A DNA stretch of 64,000 nucleotides from Rubrivivax gelatinosus IL144 (GCF_000284255.1 NC_017075.1:2604001-2668000), one strand, 5' to 3'; shown: positions 13,014 through 21,959, numbered from the stretch's first letter. Notes: a model not told the origin generated them from the letters alone. Numbers and translations: made by a program.

Positions 13014-14049
13014 CGGCGTTCTCCAGCGTCGCCCGCGCCGCGTCGAGCACCATGTCGACGCGCACGCCGAGGGCGCACTCGTGCGCCGTGGGGCAGACGG
13101 CGTGCGCGCAGGGCCGGCAGGCCACCGGGTGCCAGAGCACGCGGTGGCGGCGGGTGTCGGCCGGCGCCCAGCGCGCCACGTCGCTGCCGCTGGCGACGAC
13201 GACGCTGGGCGTGCCGAGCGCGGCGGCGACGTGCGACAGCCCGGTGTCGTTGCAGACGACGAGCGCCGCGCGCGCGACCAGCGCCCCCAGCGTCCACAGG
13301 TCGCTGCGGCCGGCCAGGTCCAGCGCCGGATGCCGCATCGCCGCGGCGACCGCGGCGACCAGCGCGCGTTCGCCCTCGGTGCCGGTCAGCGCGACGCGCC
13401 AGCCGCCTGCGGCCAGGCCGTCGGCCACGGCGGCGAAGCGCTCGGCCGGCCAGCGCCGCGAAGGCAGCTGCGCGCCGGCGTGCACCAGCACCCAGCGCCC
13501 GGGGCCGAGCAGGGCCGCGGCGCGCTCGTGGTCGCCGGGCCGCAGCGGGAAGTCCAGCGCGTCGCCCGCGCGCCGCAGCCCCAGCGCGTCGGTCAGCGCG
13601 AGCAGGCGCCCGGTCTCGCGCCCCTGCTCGGGCCAGGCGATGAAACGCCGCCGGTCGGCTCCCGGACGCGGCGCACCGGGCGCGGCGAAACCGGCGTTCA
13701 GCCGCGCGCCGAACGCCGCCAGCAGCGGGTTGACGACCTGGCCGCTGCCGTGCATCTGCACGGCCAGATGCCAGCGCCGCGCGCGCATCGCCGCGAGGAA
13801 CGCGAGCTGCTCCGCGCGCGGCGCCGGTGCCCGCTCGGGCAGGCCGGGCCAGCCCGGCAGCTCGACGAACTCGTCGACGCTGGCCAGCCGCGACACGAAC
13901 TCGCGCGCCCAGGGCAGGCCGACCAGCGTGATGCGCGCCTGCGGCAGTCCCGCCCGCAGCGCGCGCAGCGCCGGGGTCGCGCACAGCAGGTCGCCGAGCA
14001 TCAGCGCGCGCAGCACGACGACCCGAGCGAGCCCCGGCGGCAAGGCCAT
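13006..14049 (-). CDS. Glycosyltransferase family 9 (ADP-heptosyltransferase-like)
   Basis: 347 residues from ATG 14049; GTG 14055, which would overlap the preceding stop as GTGA like its neighbours, is equally plausible. GT9 features: N-terminal VVVLRALMLGDLLCATPALR, PSRRWPAERFA in the middle, and the C-terminal nucleotide-sugar site CNDTGLSHVAAALGTPSVV. A Cys-rich tail (CRPCAHAVCPTAHEC) is common in GT9 enzymes of exopolysaccharide-type loci. Predicted to transfer a heptose-like sugar to a lipid-linked or LPS acceptor at the inner face of the cytoplasmic membrane. One of two GT9 genes in the operon. Confidence 0.88.
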   Translation of the reverse strand: MALPPGLARVVVLRALMLGDLLCATPALRALRAGLPQARITLVGLPWAREFVSRLASVDEFVELPGWPGLPERAPAPRAEQLAFLAAMRARRWHLAVQMHGSGQVVNPLLAAFGARLNAGFAAPGAPRPGADRRRFIAWPEQGRETGRLLALTDALGLRRAGDALDFPLRPGDHERAAALLGPGRWVLVHAGAQLPSRRWPAERFAAVADGLAAGGWRVALTGTEGERALVAAVAAAMRHPALDLAGRSDLWTLGALVARAALVVCNDTGLSHVAAALGTPSVVVASGSDVARWAPADTRRHRVLWHPVACRPCAHAVCPTAHECALGVRVDMVLDAARATLENADA

Positions 14050-14051
14050 GC

Positions 14052-15077
14052 TCACAGGAACCAGACGCGGAAGTGCCAGGCGCCGCGCAAGCGCCACCAG
14101 ACGGCCAGGAAGGGAATCAGCAGCGAGGTCGCCAGCATCTCGGCGACGTGCGCCGGGCGGCGCGAGGTGGCCCGCAGCCGGCGTTCGGCGAAGGCCGCGA
14201 CCAGGCCCAGCGCCACCAGCAGCGCCAGCACCGCGCTGCCGCTCGCACCGCCCAGCGCCAGCAGCGGCGCGGCCAGCACCAGGACGACGATCGCCAGGTA
14301 GTCCCAGGGCGGCATCGCGCGCACGCGTTCGCGGTAGCGCCGCGGGTGCTTGGCGTAGAGCAGGGCGTCGTAGAAGACGTTCTTCTGCTGGCGCAGCGAC
14401 ACGCCCCAGCGTTCCGGGCGCACCGGGTGCAGCACGACGGCGGCGTCGCAACGGCCGACTTCGCCGGCTTCGCTCTCGAGCCGGAACTGCAGGTCGGAGT
14501 CTTCGCGCCAGGCGCGGCGGAAACGCTCGTCGAAGCCGCCGATGCGCTCCAGCGCATCGCGCCGCACGAAGGCGTTGGCGGTGACGAACTCGGCCGTCTC
14601 CAGGCCGCGCGTCATCAGCTCGTGGTCGGTCGGGCGGTCGTCGGCGCCTTCGGGCCGCGGCACGACGACACGCCCGGCCACCGCGGCCCAGCGGCCGGTG
14701 GCCATCGCGCCCAGGCCGTAGTCCAGCCAGCCGGCGTCGGGCACGGTGTCGTCGTCGGTGAAGGCGACGATCTCGGCACGCGCGGCGCGCCAGCCGGCGT
14801 TGCGCGCCGCCGCCGGGCCGCGGCCCTGGTCGGCACGCAGGTAGCGCAGCAGTCCGGGCGGCCAGCCGGCGGCAAAGGCCTCGACCGCGGCGTGCGTGAC
14901 GTCGCTGCGTTCGTCGTCGACGACGAGGATCTCGTAGTCCTCGTGCGCCAGGCTCTGCTCGGTCAGGGCCTGCAGGCAGCGCAGCAGCAGCGGCGGCCGG
15001 CCGTAGGTCGGCACGACGACGCTGATGCGCGGCTGGCGCGGCGCCGTCGCCGGCTCGCCGTCGAGCAGCGCGTTCAC
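14052..15077 (-). CDS. Glycosyltransferase family 2 with C-terminal membrane segments
   Basis: 341 residues, starting at GTG 15077 in a GTGA overlap. The GT-A domain (about 17-240) has ISVVVPTYGRPPLLLRCL, the metal-binding DDD in AFTDDDTVPDAGW, and the acceptor-side WREDSDLQFRLE. Two hydrophobic segments follow (about 282-310 and 325-341), so it is anchored in the cytoplasmic membrane. Same operon as the two GT9 enzymes and the carbamoyltransferase. Confidence 0.88.
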   Translation of the reverse strand: MNALLDGEPATAPRQPRISVVVPTYGRPPLLLRCLQALTEQSLAHEDYEILVVDDERSDVTHAAVEAFAAGWPPGLLRYLRADQGRGPAAARNAGWRAARAEIVAFTDDDTVPDAGWLDYGLGAMATGRWAAVAGRVVVPRPEGADDRPTDHELMTRGLETAEFVTANAFVRRDALERIGGFDERFRRAWREDSDLQFRLESEAGEVGRCDAAVVLHPVRPERWGVSLRQQKNVFYDALLYAKHPRRYRERVRAMPPWDYLAIVVLVLAAPLLALGGASGSAVLALLVALGLVAAFAERRLRATSRRPAHVAEMLATSLLIPFLAVWWRLRGAWHFRVWFL

Positions 15078-16906
15078 GGTGCGGGCACCTCGCGCGCGCG
15101 GCGCTTGGCGACGATGCAGCGGCCGATGACCAGCGCGTCCAGCGGCGTCGCGAAGAAGGCCTCCAGCGCGTCGTGCGGGCTGCAGACGATGGGCTGGCCG
15201 CGCACGTTGAACGAGGTGTTGACGAGCACCGGTACGCCGGTGCGCGCGGCAAACGCCGTCAGCAGGGCATGGAATCGCGGGTTGGACTCGGCGTGCACGG
15301 TCTGCACACGCGCGCTGCCGTCGGTGTGGCAGGCCGAGGGGATGCTCGCCAGCCGTTCGGGCCGGGCCTGGAAGGTGAACAGCATGAACGGCGACTCGCC
15401 GCCGTTGGCCTGGGCCGGCTCGAACCAGTCGCCGAAAGCCTCGTGCAGCACCGCCGGCGCGACCGGGCGGAAGTCCTCGCGGTCCTTCAGCTCGTTCAGG
15501 CGCTGCTGCATCTCGGGCGAGATCGGCGAGGCGAGGATCGAGCGCGCGCCGAGCGCACGCGGGCCCCATTCCATGCGCCCCTGGAACCAGCCGACGATGC
15601 AGTCGGCGGCCAGCAACGCCGCGGTGCGCTCGGCCAGCGCCGCCTCGTCGGGCACGAGCTCGACGTCCAGCCCGGCCCAGGCCAGCATCGTCTCGATCGC
15701 CTCGTCGGTCCAGCTCGGGCCGAGGTAGACGTGGGTCTGGGTCCATTCGCGAGGGGCCAGCGGCACCGCGCCGCGCGCGTCGGCCAGGGTGTCGCCGCCG
15801 TCGCGCAGCAGGCGTTCGCGGCCGTCGACCCACAGCGCTGCGCCGAGTGCGGTGCCGGCGTCGCCGGCCGCCGGCTGAACCCAGACGCGTTCGAACGGGC
15901 CTTCGTCGCGCAGCCGGGCGTTCATCAGGCAGTTCAGCGCCACGCCGCCGGCCATCGCCAGCCGGCGTTCGCCGCTGGCTTCGCGCAGCCAGCGCGCGAG
16001 TTCCAGCGCCTTGGCTTCCAGCACCGCCTGCAGCGAGGCCGCGAGATCCAGATGGCGCTGTTCCAGCGCCGCGCCGCGCACACGCGCCGGGCCGGCCAGG
16101 GCCTCGAAGTCCATCGCGCCGATCTCGAACTGGCCGTCGCCGAACAGGCGCACCGCGGCACCGATCTCGGGGGCCCAGCGCGGCGTGCCCATCGCCGCCA
16201 GCGCCATCACCTTGTACTCGTCGCTGGAGTGCAGGAAACCGAGGTAGGAGGTCGCACGCTCGTAGAGCAAGCCCAGCGAATGCGGCATGCGCACCTCGCC
16301 CAGCGGGCGGTAGCGGCCGTCGCGCCAGACACCGTAGCAGCTGGTCGCGCGTTCGCCGCGGCCGTCCAGCGTCATCACCGCGCAGTCGTCGAACGGTGCG
16401 GCCAGGAAGGCGCTGGCCTGGTGGCAGAGATGGTGCGGCACATGGTGGAAGCGCCAGCGCATCGCGTCCGGGCGGCTGCCGTACAGCCGCTGGCGCAGGT
16501 GGTGCGGCGCGCCGTCGCGCAGCTGGCGCGGCGCATTGACGACGTAGGACAGGAACAGCGGGTCCCAGGGGCTGTCCCAGGGCGCCAGCTGCGGGTCGCG
16601 TTCGGCCGAAGGTTCGAGCGGCAGCCTGATGTGCTCGCCGGCGGCCAGCTCGGGCCGGCCTTCGGCGAACAGCGCCGGGTCCAGGCTGTAGGCGACGTGG
16701 TCGACCGACTCCAGCGTGATGCCGGCCTGCTCCAGGCACCAGGCCGCGGCGTTGAACGGCAGCTCCCAGGCGGTGAAGGGCAGTGGCCGCTTGGCATGCT
16801 TGATGCGCGTGAAGCGCTCCTCCTCGGCGGCGGCGACCGGCACGCCGTCGACGACCAGCACCGCGGCGCTGTCGTGGAAGGCGGCGTTGAGTCCCAGCGT
16901 GATCAT
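15074..16906 (-). CDS. Carbamoyltransferase (NodU/CmcH/TobZ family)
   Basis: 610 residues, the family's usual length. The N-terminal YrdC-independent ASKHA-type domain starts LGLNAAFHDSAAVLVVDG, with metal/adenylate-site His residues in HHVPHHLCHQASAF. The C-terminal part carries GGVALNCLMNARL, PAAGDAGTALGAAL and the hallmark MEWGPRALGARSIL. Members move a carbamoyl group from carbamoyl phosphate via carbamoyl-adenylate to a hydroxyl, as in Nod factors and antibiotics. Placed between glycosyltransferases, it most likely O-carbamoylates a sugar of the glycan. ATG 16906 overlaps the upstream stop (ATGA). Confidence 0.92.
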   Translation of the reverse strand: MITLGLNAAFHDSAAVLVVDGVPVAAAEEERFTRIKHAKRPLPFTAWELPFNAAAWCLEQAGITLESVDHVAYSLDPALFAEGRPELAAGEHIRLPLEPSAERDPQLAPWDSPWDPLFLSYVVNAPRQLRDGAPHHLRQRLYGSRPDAMRWRFHHVPHHLCHQASAFLAAPFDDCAVMTLDGRGERATSCYGVWRDGRYRPLGEVRMPHSLGLLYERATSYLGFLHSSDEYKVMALAAMGTPRWAPEIGAAVRLFGDGQFEIGAMDFEALAGPARVRGAALEQRHLDLAASLQAVLEAKALELARWLREASGERRLAMAGGVALNCLMNARLRDEGPFERVWVQPAAGDAGTALGAALWVDGRERLLRDGGDTLADARGAVPLAPREWTQTHVYLGPSWTDEAIETMLAWAGLDVELVPDEAALAERTAALLAADCIVGWFQGRMEWGPRALGARSILASPISPEMQQRLNELKDREDFRPVAPAVLHEAFGDWFEPAQANGGESPFMLFTFQARPERLASIPSACHTDGSARVQTVHAESNPRFHALLTAFAARTGVPVLVNTSFNVRGQPIVCSPHDALEAFFATPLDALVIGRCIVAKRRAREVPAP

Positions 16907-18018
16907 CTCGTTTCCAGCTCCAGGGTCTTCGGGTGATGGGCCAGGGCCAGCGCCGCCGCGGCGGCTTCGTCGGCGCCGACGCCGGCCAGGCATTCGTGGT
17001 GGACTTGCGGGCAGCGGCTCTTCAAGCACCAGCGGCAGGGCACGCTGCGGCTGAGCACGCGCGCGGGCACCTGCCAGGGCGTGTGCTGCGGGTTGGTCAG
17101 CGCGTACAGCACGACGACCGGCGTGCCCAGCGCCGCGGCCAGGTGCGCCGGGCCGCTGTTGTTGGCGACCAGCACCGCGGCGCCGCCGATCAGCGCCGCC
17201 AGTTCGCCCAGCGAGGTGGCGCCGACGTCCAGCGCCGGCCGCTGCATCGCCGCCAGGGCCTCGGCGCGCTGGGCGCCGTCGCCCGCGTCGCCGGCGACGA
17301 CGACGGCAAAACCGGCGTCGGCCAGCGCCCGGCCGACGAGGCCGAAACGCTCCGCCGGCCAGCGCCGCGACGGCGCCGACGCGCCCGGGTGCAGCACCGC
17401 GTAGCGCGCCCCCGGCGCTAGGCCGGCGGCGGCCAGGCGTTCGGCGACCGCACGGCAGTCGGCTTCGTGCAGCCTGAAGCGCAGGCGCTCGTCGCGCGTG
17501 CGCCAGCCGACTGTCGCCACCAGGTCGAGCTGGCGCCGCACCTCGTGGCGCATGGTGTCGGCGACGGTGTCGGGCTCGGGGATCCAGTCGGTCAGCAAGG
17601 CATAGGGATTCTCGCGGCAGTACGCCAGGCGCAGCGGGATGCCGGCCATGCGGCACAGCAGCGCCGCCGGCAGCGGGCTCTGCGTGCAGACGCCGAAGAT
17701 CACCGCGGCGTCGAAGCCGCCGTCGGCCAGGCGCACCAGCAGGCCCGCCTCGGCCAGCCCGGGCGAGGCTGCGTGCGCCCCGGCGCCGACCCAAGGCGCC
17801 TCGAAACGCCAGGCCTCGTCGACGAAGGGCAGGTGGGCCGCGGCGGCAGCCCCGGCCGGCGAGGCGAGCAGCGTCAGGTGGGCGTCGGGCCAAGTCTCCT
17901 TCAGCGCCGCCAGCGCCGGCGTCGTCATCAGCAGGTCGCCGAGGTTGTCCAGGCGCAGCGCGAGCACCCGGCGCGCACGGCGCCAGCCGCCCGGCCCGGC
18001 CGGCAGGCCGCGCGTCAC
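16903..18018 (-). CDS. Glycosyltransferase family 9 (ADP-heptosyltransferase-like), second copy
   Basis: 371 residues, GTG start at 18018 in a GTGA overlap. Signatures: VLALRLDNLGDLLMTTPALA, HPGASAPSRRWPAERFG, and donor-site NNSGPAHLAAALGTPVVVLY followed by NPQHTPW. It has a Cys-rich block near the end (CRWCLKSRCPQ). Diverged from the other GT9 in the operon (13006-14049), so they probably act at different steps. It directly follows the HAD phosphatase that could make the heptose donor. Confidence 0.9.
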   Translation of the reverse strand: MTRGLPAGPGGWRRARRVLALRLDNLGDLLMTTPALAALKETWPDAHLTLLASPAGAAAAAHLPFVDEAWRFEAPWVGAGAHAASPGLAEAGLLVRLADGGFDAAVIFGVCTQSPLPAALLCRMAGIPLRLAYCRENPYALLTDWIPEPDTVADTMRHEVRRQLDLVATVGWRTRDERLRFRLHEADCRAVAERLAAAGLAPGARYAVLHPGASAPSRRWPAERFGLVGRALADAGFAVVVAGDAGDGAQRAEALAAMQRPALDVGATSLGELAALIGGAAVLVANNSGPAHLAAALGTPVVVLYALTNPQHTPWQVPARVLSRSVPCRWCLKSRCPQVHHECLAGVGADEAAAAALALAHHPKTLELETR

Positions 18019-18602
18019 GCCGGCGCTCCCGGGCGCTGCGCGAGCACGTGGTGCGCGACTTCGTCCCAATCCTGGTACCGGGCGTGCGGCGTGCGCATCG
18101 GCCCGGGGCGCCAGACGGTCTCGCCGCCCGAGTCGTAGAGGATCGCGCGGCAGCCCGCGCGGCGACCGGCTTCGACGTCGTCGAGCGTGTCGCCGACCAT
18201 CCACGAGGCCGCGAGGTCCAGGCCGTGGCGCTCGGCGGCGTCGATCAGCAGCCCCGGCTCGGGCTTGCGGCAGCCGCAGACCGGCGCGCCGTCGGCACCG
18301 GGAGCGTGCGGGCAGAAGACGAAGTCGGTCAGCACGACACCGGCCTCGGCCTGCAGCCGCTCGGCGACGGCGCGGCGCAGGCGCTCGAACTCGGCGGCCG
18401 TGAAGCGCCCCAGCGCCAGGCCCGCCTGGTTGCTGACGACGACGATCGCCAGCCCCGCGCGCGCCACCGCCGCCAGCGCCTGCGGCGCCGCCGGCTGCCA
18501 TTCGAGGCGCGCCGGGTCGGCGTTGTAGGGCACGTCGACGACCAGCGTGCCGTCCTTGTCGACGAACAGCGCCGGGCGCGCGGCGGCCGGTGCGCGGCTC
18601 AT
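18015..18602 (-). CDS. HAD-IIIA phosphatase, D-glycero-heptose-1,7-bisphosphate phosphatase-like
   Basis: 195 residues. The catalytic nucleophile and acid are in LFVDKDGTLV (D-x-D). Motif II is VVVSNQAG, and motif IV is MVGDTLDDVEAG. The Cys/His zinc site (CPHAPG...CGCRKP) is the signature of GmhB-like enzymes, which remove the 7-phosphate of heptose bisphosphate during ADP-heptose synthesis. Located between a GT1 and a GT9 gene with four-base overlaps on both sides, so it probably serves the heptose donor of this pathway. Kinase/isomerase partners (gmhA, hldE) are not in the window. Confidence 0.85.
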   Translation of the reverse strand: MSRAPAAARPALFVDKDGTLVVDVPYNADPARLEWQPAAPQALAAVARAGLAIVVVSNQAGLALGRFTAAEFERLRRAVAERLQAEAGVVLTDFVFCPHAPGADGAPVCGCRKPEPGLLIDAAERHGLDLAASWMVGDTLDDVEAGRRAGCRAILYDSGGETVWRPGPMRTPHARYQDWDEVAHHVLAQRPGAPA

Positions 18603-19888
18603 GAGGCGAAGCCCGCCGCGGGCAGGGCGACGGCGGCGGGCTGCCGCAGCGTGGTCTCGCGCCGGCGCACGCCGGCGTAGACGCGGGCCAGCTCCTGCGC
18701 GACCTTGTCCCAGGTGAACTCGGCGCGCACGCGGTGCACGCCGGCGGCACCGAAGCTGCGCGCCAGCGCCGGCTCGGCGCGCAGCACCGCCAGGTGCGAG
18801 GCCAGCGCGCCCGGGTCGCGCGGCGGCACCAGGAAGCCGGTGCGGCCGTCGATCACCGTGTGGCGGATGCCGCCGACGGCGCTGCCGACGACCGCCGTGC
18901 CGCAGGCCATCGCCTCCAGCGGCGTGATGCCGAAGGGCTCGTACCACGGCGTCGTGACGAAGACGTCGGCGGCGACGTACCAGTCGCGCAGCTCGTGGCG
19001 CTCGCGCCGGCCGGCGAAGTGCACACGCTCGGCGACGCCGTGCGCCTGGGCCAGCGCCTGCAAGCGCGCGATCTCGGGCGTCTGCGCCGGGTCGGGCTCG
19101 CGCGCCTCGCCGCCGACGACGACCAGCCTCGCCGGCATCGTGCGCGGCAGCCGCGCCACGGCCTCGACGACGGTGGCGATGCCTTTGCGCGGCACCAGCC
19201 GGCCGAGCTGCAGCACGATGAACTCGTGCGCCGCCAGCCCCAGCCGGGCGCGCGCGGCGGCGCGGTCGCCGGGCCGGAACGCGTTCGTGTCGACGCCGCA
19301 GGGCACGGACACGATGCGCCCCGGCGCCGCGCCGTACAGGCGCAGCAGGTCGGCGCGGTCCTGCGGGCACTCGGCGACGAGGCGCTCGGAGCGCCGCACC
19401 AGCGTGCGCTCGATCTCCACGCGCTCGGGCGGGAAGGTGTCGGCCGCGCCCTGGTGCTCGCGGCGCACCAGGCCCAGCGCGTGGAAGGTCGTGACCAGCG
19501 GCAGGCCCAGCCGGCGCTGCAGCGCCAGCCCGACCCAGCCGGACATGAAGAAGTTCGCGTGCACGACCTCGGCCGCGCGCACCGCCGCCAGCCGCTGCGC
19601 CGCCTGGGCGAAGGCCGGCATGTGCGGCAGCAGCGCTTCCTTGGGCACGAAACACGGCGGCCCGGCGTCGACGTGGTGCACGCGCAGGCGCGGCGCCATT
19701 TCGACGCAGGCGGCGAGCCCCGGGTCGTCGCGCCGGGTCAGCACGTCGACGCGGTGGCCGGCGGCGGCCAGGCCACGCGCGACGTGTTCGACGTAGACGT
19801 TCTGGCCGCCGGCATCGACGCCTCCGGCGGCCGCCAGCGGCGAGGCGTGTTCGCTGATCAGCACGACGTTCATCGGGGCAGGGGACAT
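18599..19888 (-). CDS. Glycosyltransferase family 1 (GT4), first gene of the glycan operon
   Basis: 429 residues from ATG 19888; ATG 19873 (MNVVLISEHASP) is also possible. The N-terminus GGVDAGGQNVYVEHVARGLA resembles MshA/sucrose-phosphate-synthase-like GT4 enzymes. The donor site has VLQLGRLVPRKGIATV and the E-x7-E region EPFGITPLEAMACGTAVVG. It opens a seven-gene unit with overlapping stops and starts down to 12057. A strict sigma-54 promoter lies 36 bases upstream. Confidence 0.88.
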   Translation of the reverse strand: MSPAPMNVVLISEHASPLAAAGGVDAGGQNVYVEHVARGLAAAGHRVDVLTRRDDPGLAACVEMAPRLRVHHVDAGPPCFVPKEALLPHMPAFAQAAQRLAAVRAAEVVHANFFMSGWVGLALQRRLGLPLVTTFHALGLVRREHQGAADTFPPERVEIERTLVRRSERLVAECPQDRADLLRLYGAAPGRIVSVPCGVDTNAFRPGDRAAARARLGLAAHEFIVLQLGRLVPRKGIATVVEAVARLPRTMPARLVVVGGEAREPDPAQTPEIARLQALAQAHGVAERVHFAGRRERHELRDWYVAADVFVTTPWYEPFGITPLEAMACGTAVVGSAVGGIRHTVIDGRTGFLVPPRDPGALASHLAVLRAEPALARSFGAAGVHRVRAEFTWDKVAQELARVYAGVRRRETTLRQPAAVALPAAGFAS

Positions 19889-19924
19889 GGCGTCTGGAGG
19901 TAGGAGCCGGTGGCGCGGCGTTCG

Positions 19925-19938
19925 GCAAGCCGCATGCC
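19925..19938 (-). promoter_or_regulatory. Sigma-54 promoter of the seven-gene glycan operon
   Basis: On the minus strand GGCAT-GCGGC-TTGC, a strict match 36 bases before ATG 19888, in the short gap after the isochorismatase gene. Confidence 0.75.
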
Positions 19939-19947
19939 CCGACGCGC

Positions 19948-20538
19948 TCAGCGCCACGCCGGCTGCACCCGGCAGCGCAGCGCCAGCGCCATCCAGTCGA
20001 GCGCGGCAGCGTGGCGTTCGGGCGCCTCGCCGGCGGCGCAGTCGCCGGGCACCCAGAGCTCGTAGCCGCGCACGAAGGCATCCATCGCGCTGAACTGCAC
20101 GCACAAGTCGGTGGCGAAACCGGCGACGACCAGCCGGTCGGCGCCGATGCGGGTCAGCAGCAGCTCCAGCGGCGTCTGGTCGAAAGCCGAGTAGCGCGGC
20201 TTCAGCACCGTGAGGTCCTGCAACCCGGGCGCCAGCTGGCGCACCAGAGCCGCGGCAGCGCGCCGGCCCCGGCGGCAGCGCTGCACGATCTGGTGGAAGT
20301 CGCTGCGCCAGTGGCCGAAGTTGTCGTTGGCGTAGATGACCGGCACGCCGCGGCGCGCCATCTCGTGCTTGAGCGCGGCGATGCGCGGCGCGGCCACCAG
20401 CGCCGCCTCGGTCAGCGCCTCGGCACCGGGGAAGTCCAGCGGGTTGATGACGTCGACCAGCAGCAGCACCGTGCGCGCCTCGGGCGGGCCCGGGTCGGGC
20501 AGGCGCCGCCCGACGCGGCTGGCCTCCGCGCCGGCCAT
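19948..20538 (-). CDS. Isochorismatase-family cysteine hydrolase
   Basis: 196 residues. The triad is visible: Asp in LLLVDVINP, Lys in TVLKPRYSAF, Cys in FATDLCVQFSA. Family members include nicotinamidases, biuret and other amide hydrolases; the substrate cannot be told here. Its ATG overlaps the stop of the SDR gene (TGATG), so the two form an operon, led by the sigma-54 site at 21371-21384. Confidence 0.85.
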   Translation of the reverse strand: MAGAEASRVGRRLPDPGPPEARTVLLLVDVINPLDFPGAEALTEAALVAAPRIAALKHEMARRGVPVIYANDNFGHWRSDFHQIVQRCRRGRRAAAALVRQLAPGLQDLTVLKPRYSAFDQTPLELLLTRIGADRLVVAGFATDLCVQFSAMDAFVRGYELWVPGDCAAGEAPERHAAALDWMALALRCRVQPAWR

Positions 20539-21305
20539 CAGGGCCAGGAGGTTTCGCGCACCGGCAGCACGGTGACCTCGGGGATCACGGTCTCCTCGGG
20601 TTGCAGCAGCACGAAGCGCACGACGCGCGCGACGTTCAGCGGGTCCTGCAGCAGGCCCGGATCCAGCTCCGGGAAGCGGTCGAGCAGGAAGGGCGTGCGC
20701 ATGCCGCCAGCGACGATCGCGCAGACCTTGATGCCCTGCGGCCGCAGCTCGGCGTGCAGCGCGTGCGACAGGCCCAGCAGGCCCCACTTCGTCGCGTGAT
20801 AGGCGCTGGCGTTGGGCCAGGCGCGCTTGGACGCGGTCGAGGCGATGTTGACGATGTGGCCGCCACCGGGCTGGCCGGCCATCAGCGCGGCACAGAGCTT
20901 GGCCATCACGAAGGGCCCGGCGAGGTTGGTCGCCAGCACCGAGTGGATCTGCTCGATCGTCAGCTCGGCCAGCGGCGCGGTGACGTCGATGGCGGCGTTG
21001 TTGACCAGCGCGTCGAGACGGCCGAAGCGGGCGCGGATCGTCTCCACCGTGCGTTCGCAGGCGGTGGCGTCGGTGACGTCCAGCGGCATCGCGATGGCGT
21101 CGATGTCGCGCTCGGCGAGCACCGCGGCGCGGTCCTGGGCGGCTTCGATCGCATGGTCGGCGAGCACGACGCGGGCGCCCGACTCGCCCAGCACCTGGGC
21201 GATCGCGGCGCCGAGGCCGCGGGCGCCGCCGGTGACGACGACGACGCGGCCACGCAGCGAGGCGGCGTCGGTCGATGGGGGAGCGAGCAGCGCGGGCAGG
21301 GACAT
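20538..21305 (-). CDS. Short-chain dehydrogenase/reductase
   Basis: 255 residues, classical SDR: TGGARGLGAAIA for cofactor binding, NNAAIDV, catalytic Ser in IVNIASTAS, and YHATK (Tyr-x3-Lys). A strong AGGAGGAAACCC ribosome site fixes ATG 21305. It is the first of a two-gene unit with the cysteine hydrolase. Similar SDRs pair with small-molecule oxidations, but the substrate is unknown. Confidence 0.88.
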   Translation of the reverse strand: MSLPALLAPPSTDAASLRGRVVVVTGGARGLGAAIAQVLGESGARVVLADHAIEAAQDRAAVLAERDIDAIAMPLDVTDATACERTVETIRARFGRLDALVNNAAIDVTAPLAELTIEQIHSVLATNLAGPFVMAKLCAALMAGQPGGGHIVNIASTASKRAWPNASAYHATKWGLLGLSHALHAELRPQGIKVCAIVAGGMRTPFLLDRFPELDPGLLQDPLNVARVVRFVLLQPEETVIPEVTVLPVRETSWP

Positions 21306-21370
21306 GGGTTTCCTCCTGGATTCGGTCTCGGGTACGGGACGGGCGGCGCCGACGGCCGCGCCGCCCGAGG

Positions 21371-21384
21371 GCAGCCGGCGTGCC
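21371..21384 (-). promoter_or_regulatory. Probable sigma-54 promoter of the SDR/cysteine hydrolase unit
   Basis: On the minus strand GGCAC-GCCGG-CTGC. The -24 box and spacing are perfect; the -12 box is CTGC. It ends 65 bases before ATG 21305 and lies in the gap after the upstream gene. Confidence 0.55.
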
Positions 21385-21404
21385 GAGGCCGCGTCGCTGC
21401 GGGC

Positions 21405-21884
21405 TTATTCGAGGGGGCGTGCGGCGCGTGCGCGCTCGTAGGCGATGGCGCGCAGCTGCCCGGCCACGGCCAGCGAGAAGGCCTCGTCCCAGGCCGGCAT
21501 CGCGCCGCTGGCGGCGACGACGATGCCGTCGAGCCAGACCCCGCCCCAGACCAGCCGGTCGTGCTCGGCCAGGCGGTGCGGCGCGGCCAGCACGCGCCGG
21601 CTGTCGCAGCCGTGGCGCCAGGCTAAGAGCGCCTTGGCATGCGCGTAAGCGGCGTAGTCGACGTCCCACAGCGCCCGCTGGCCGATCGAGTGCTCGTGCA
21701 GCACGGCCTCGGCATAGGGACAGTCGGCGGGCGTCAGCCCGGGGTCCAGCACGACGAGGTGCAGCACGCCCAGGCCGCTCACGGCGGTGTCACGCAGCGC
21801 CGGCTCAATCAGCGGCAGGCTGCGTTCCACCGCCTCGCGCGCGGCGGACGCGTCGGCGAAACGGCTTCGGGACGGGTGGGCCAT
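21405..21884 (-). CDS. Hypothetical protein, possibly GlcG/HbpS-like
   Basis: 159 residues with no signal peptide. The C-terminal half (WGGVWLDGIVVAASGAMPAW, then EAFSLAVAGQLRAIAYERA) resembles the GGG-x-dG-x-vGaiGvSG pattern of the GlcG/HbpS/PduO-like fold, but weakly, and the N-terminal half is not recognised. A strict sigma-54 site sits 12 bases before the ATG, predicting an almost leaderless message. Separate from the SDR unit downstream, which has its own promoter. Confidence 0.6.
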   Translation of the reverse strand: MAHPSRSRFADASAAREAVERSLPLIEPALRDTAVSGLGVLHLVVLDPGLTPADCPYAEAVLHEHSIGQRALWDVDYAAYAHAKALLAWRHGCDSRRVLAAPHRLAEHDRLVWGGVWLDGIVVAASGAMPAWDEAFSLAVAGQLRAIAYERARAARPLE

Positions 21885-21896
21885 CCGGGACGCCGG

Positions 21897-21910
21897 GCAA
21901 GGCGCATGCC
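21897..21910 (-). promoter_or_regulatory. Sigma-54 promoter of the GlcG-like gene
   Basis: On the minus strand GGCAT-GCGCC-TTGC, a strict match ending 12 bases before ATG 21884. It is divergent to the site at 21919-21932. Confidence 0.65.
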
Positions 21911-21918
21911 CGGCCGCG

Positions 21919-21932
21919 GGAACGGCCCTTGC
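21919..21932 (+). promoter_or_regulatory. Probable sigma-54 promoter of the GT/PAP2/metallopeptidase/LDT operon
   Basis: GGAAC-GGCCC-TTGC keeps GG-N10-GC and a perfect -12 box. It ends 27 bases before the preferred start GTG 21960 (15 before ATG 21948). The predicted transcript would begin near 21944, leaving too little room for a ribosome site before ATG 21948. Confidence 0.55.
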
Positions 21933-21959
21933 CGCCAGCCGTCATCCATGCGAGGGACC

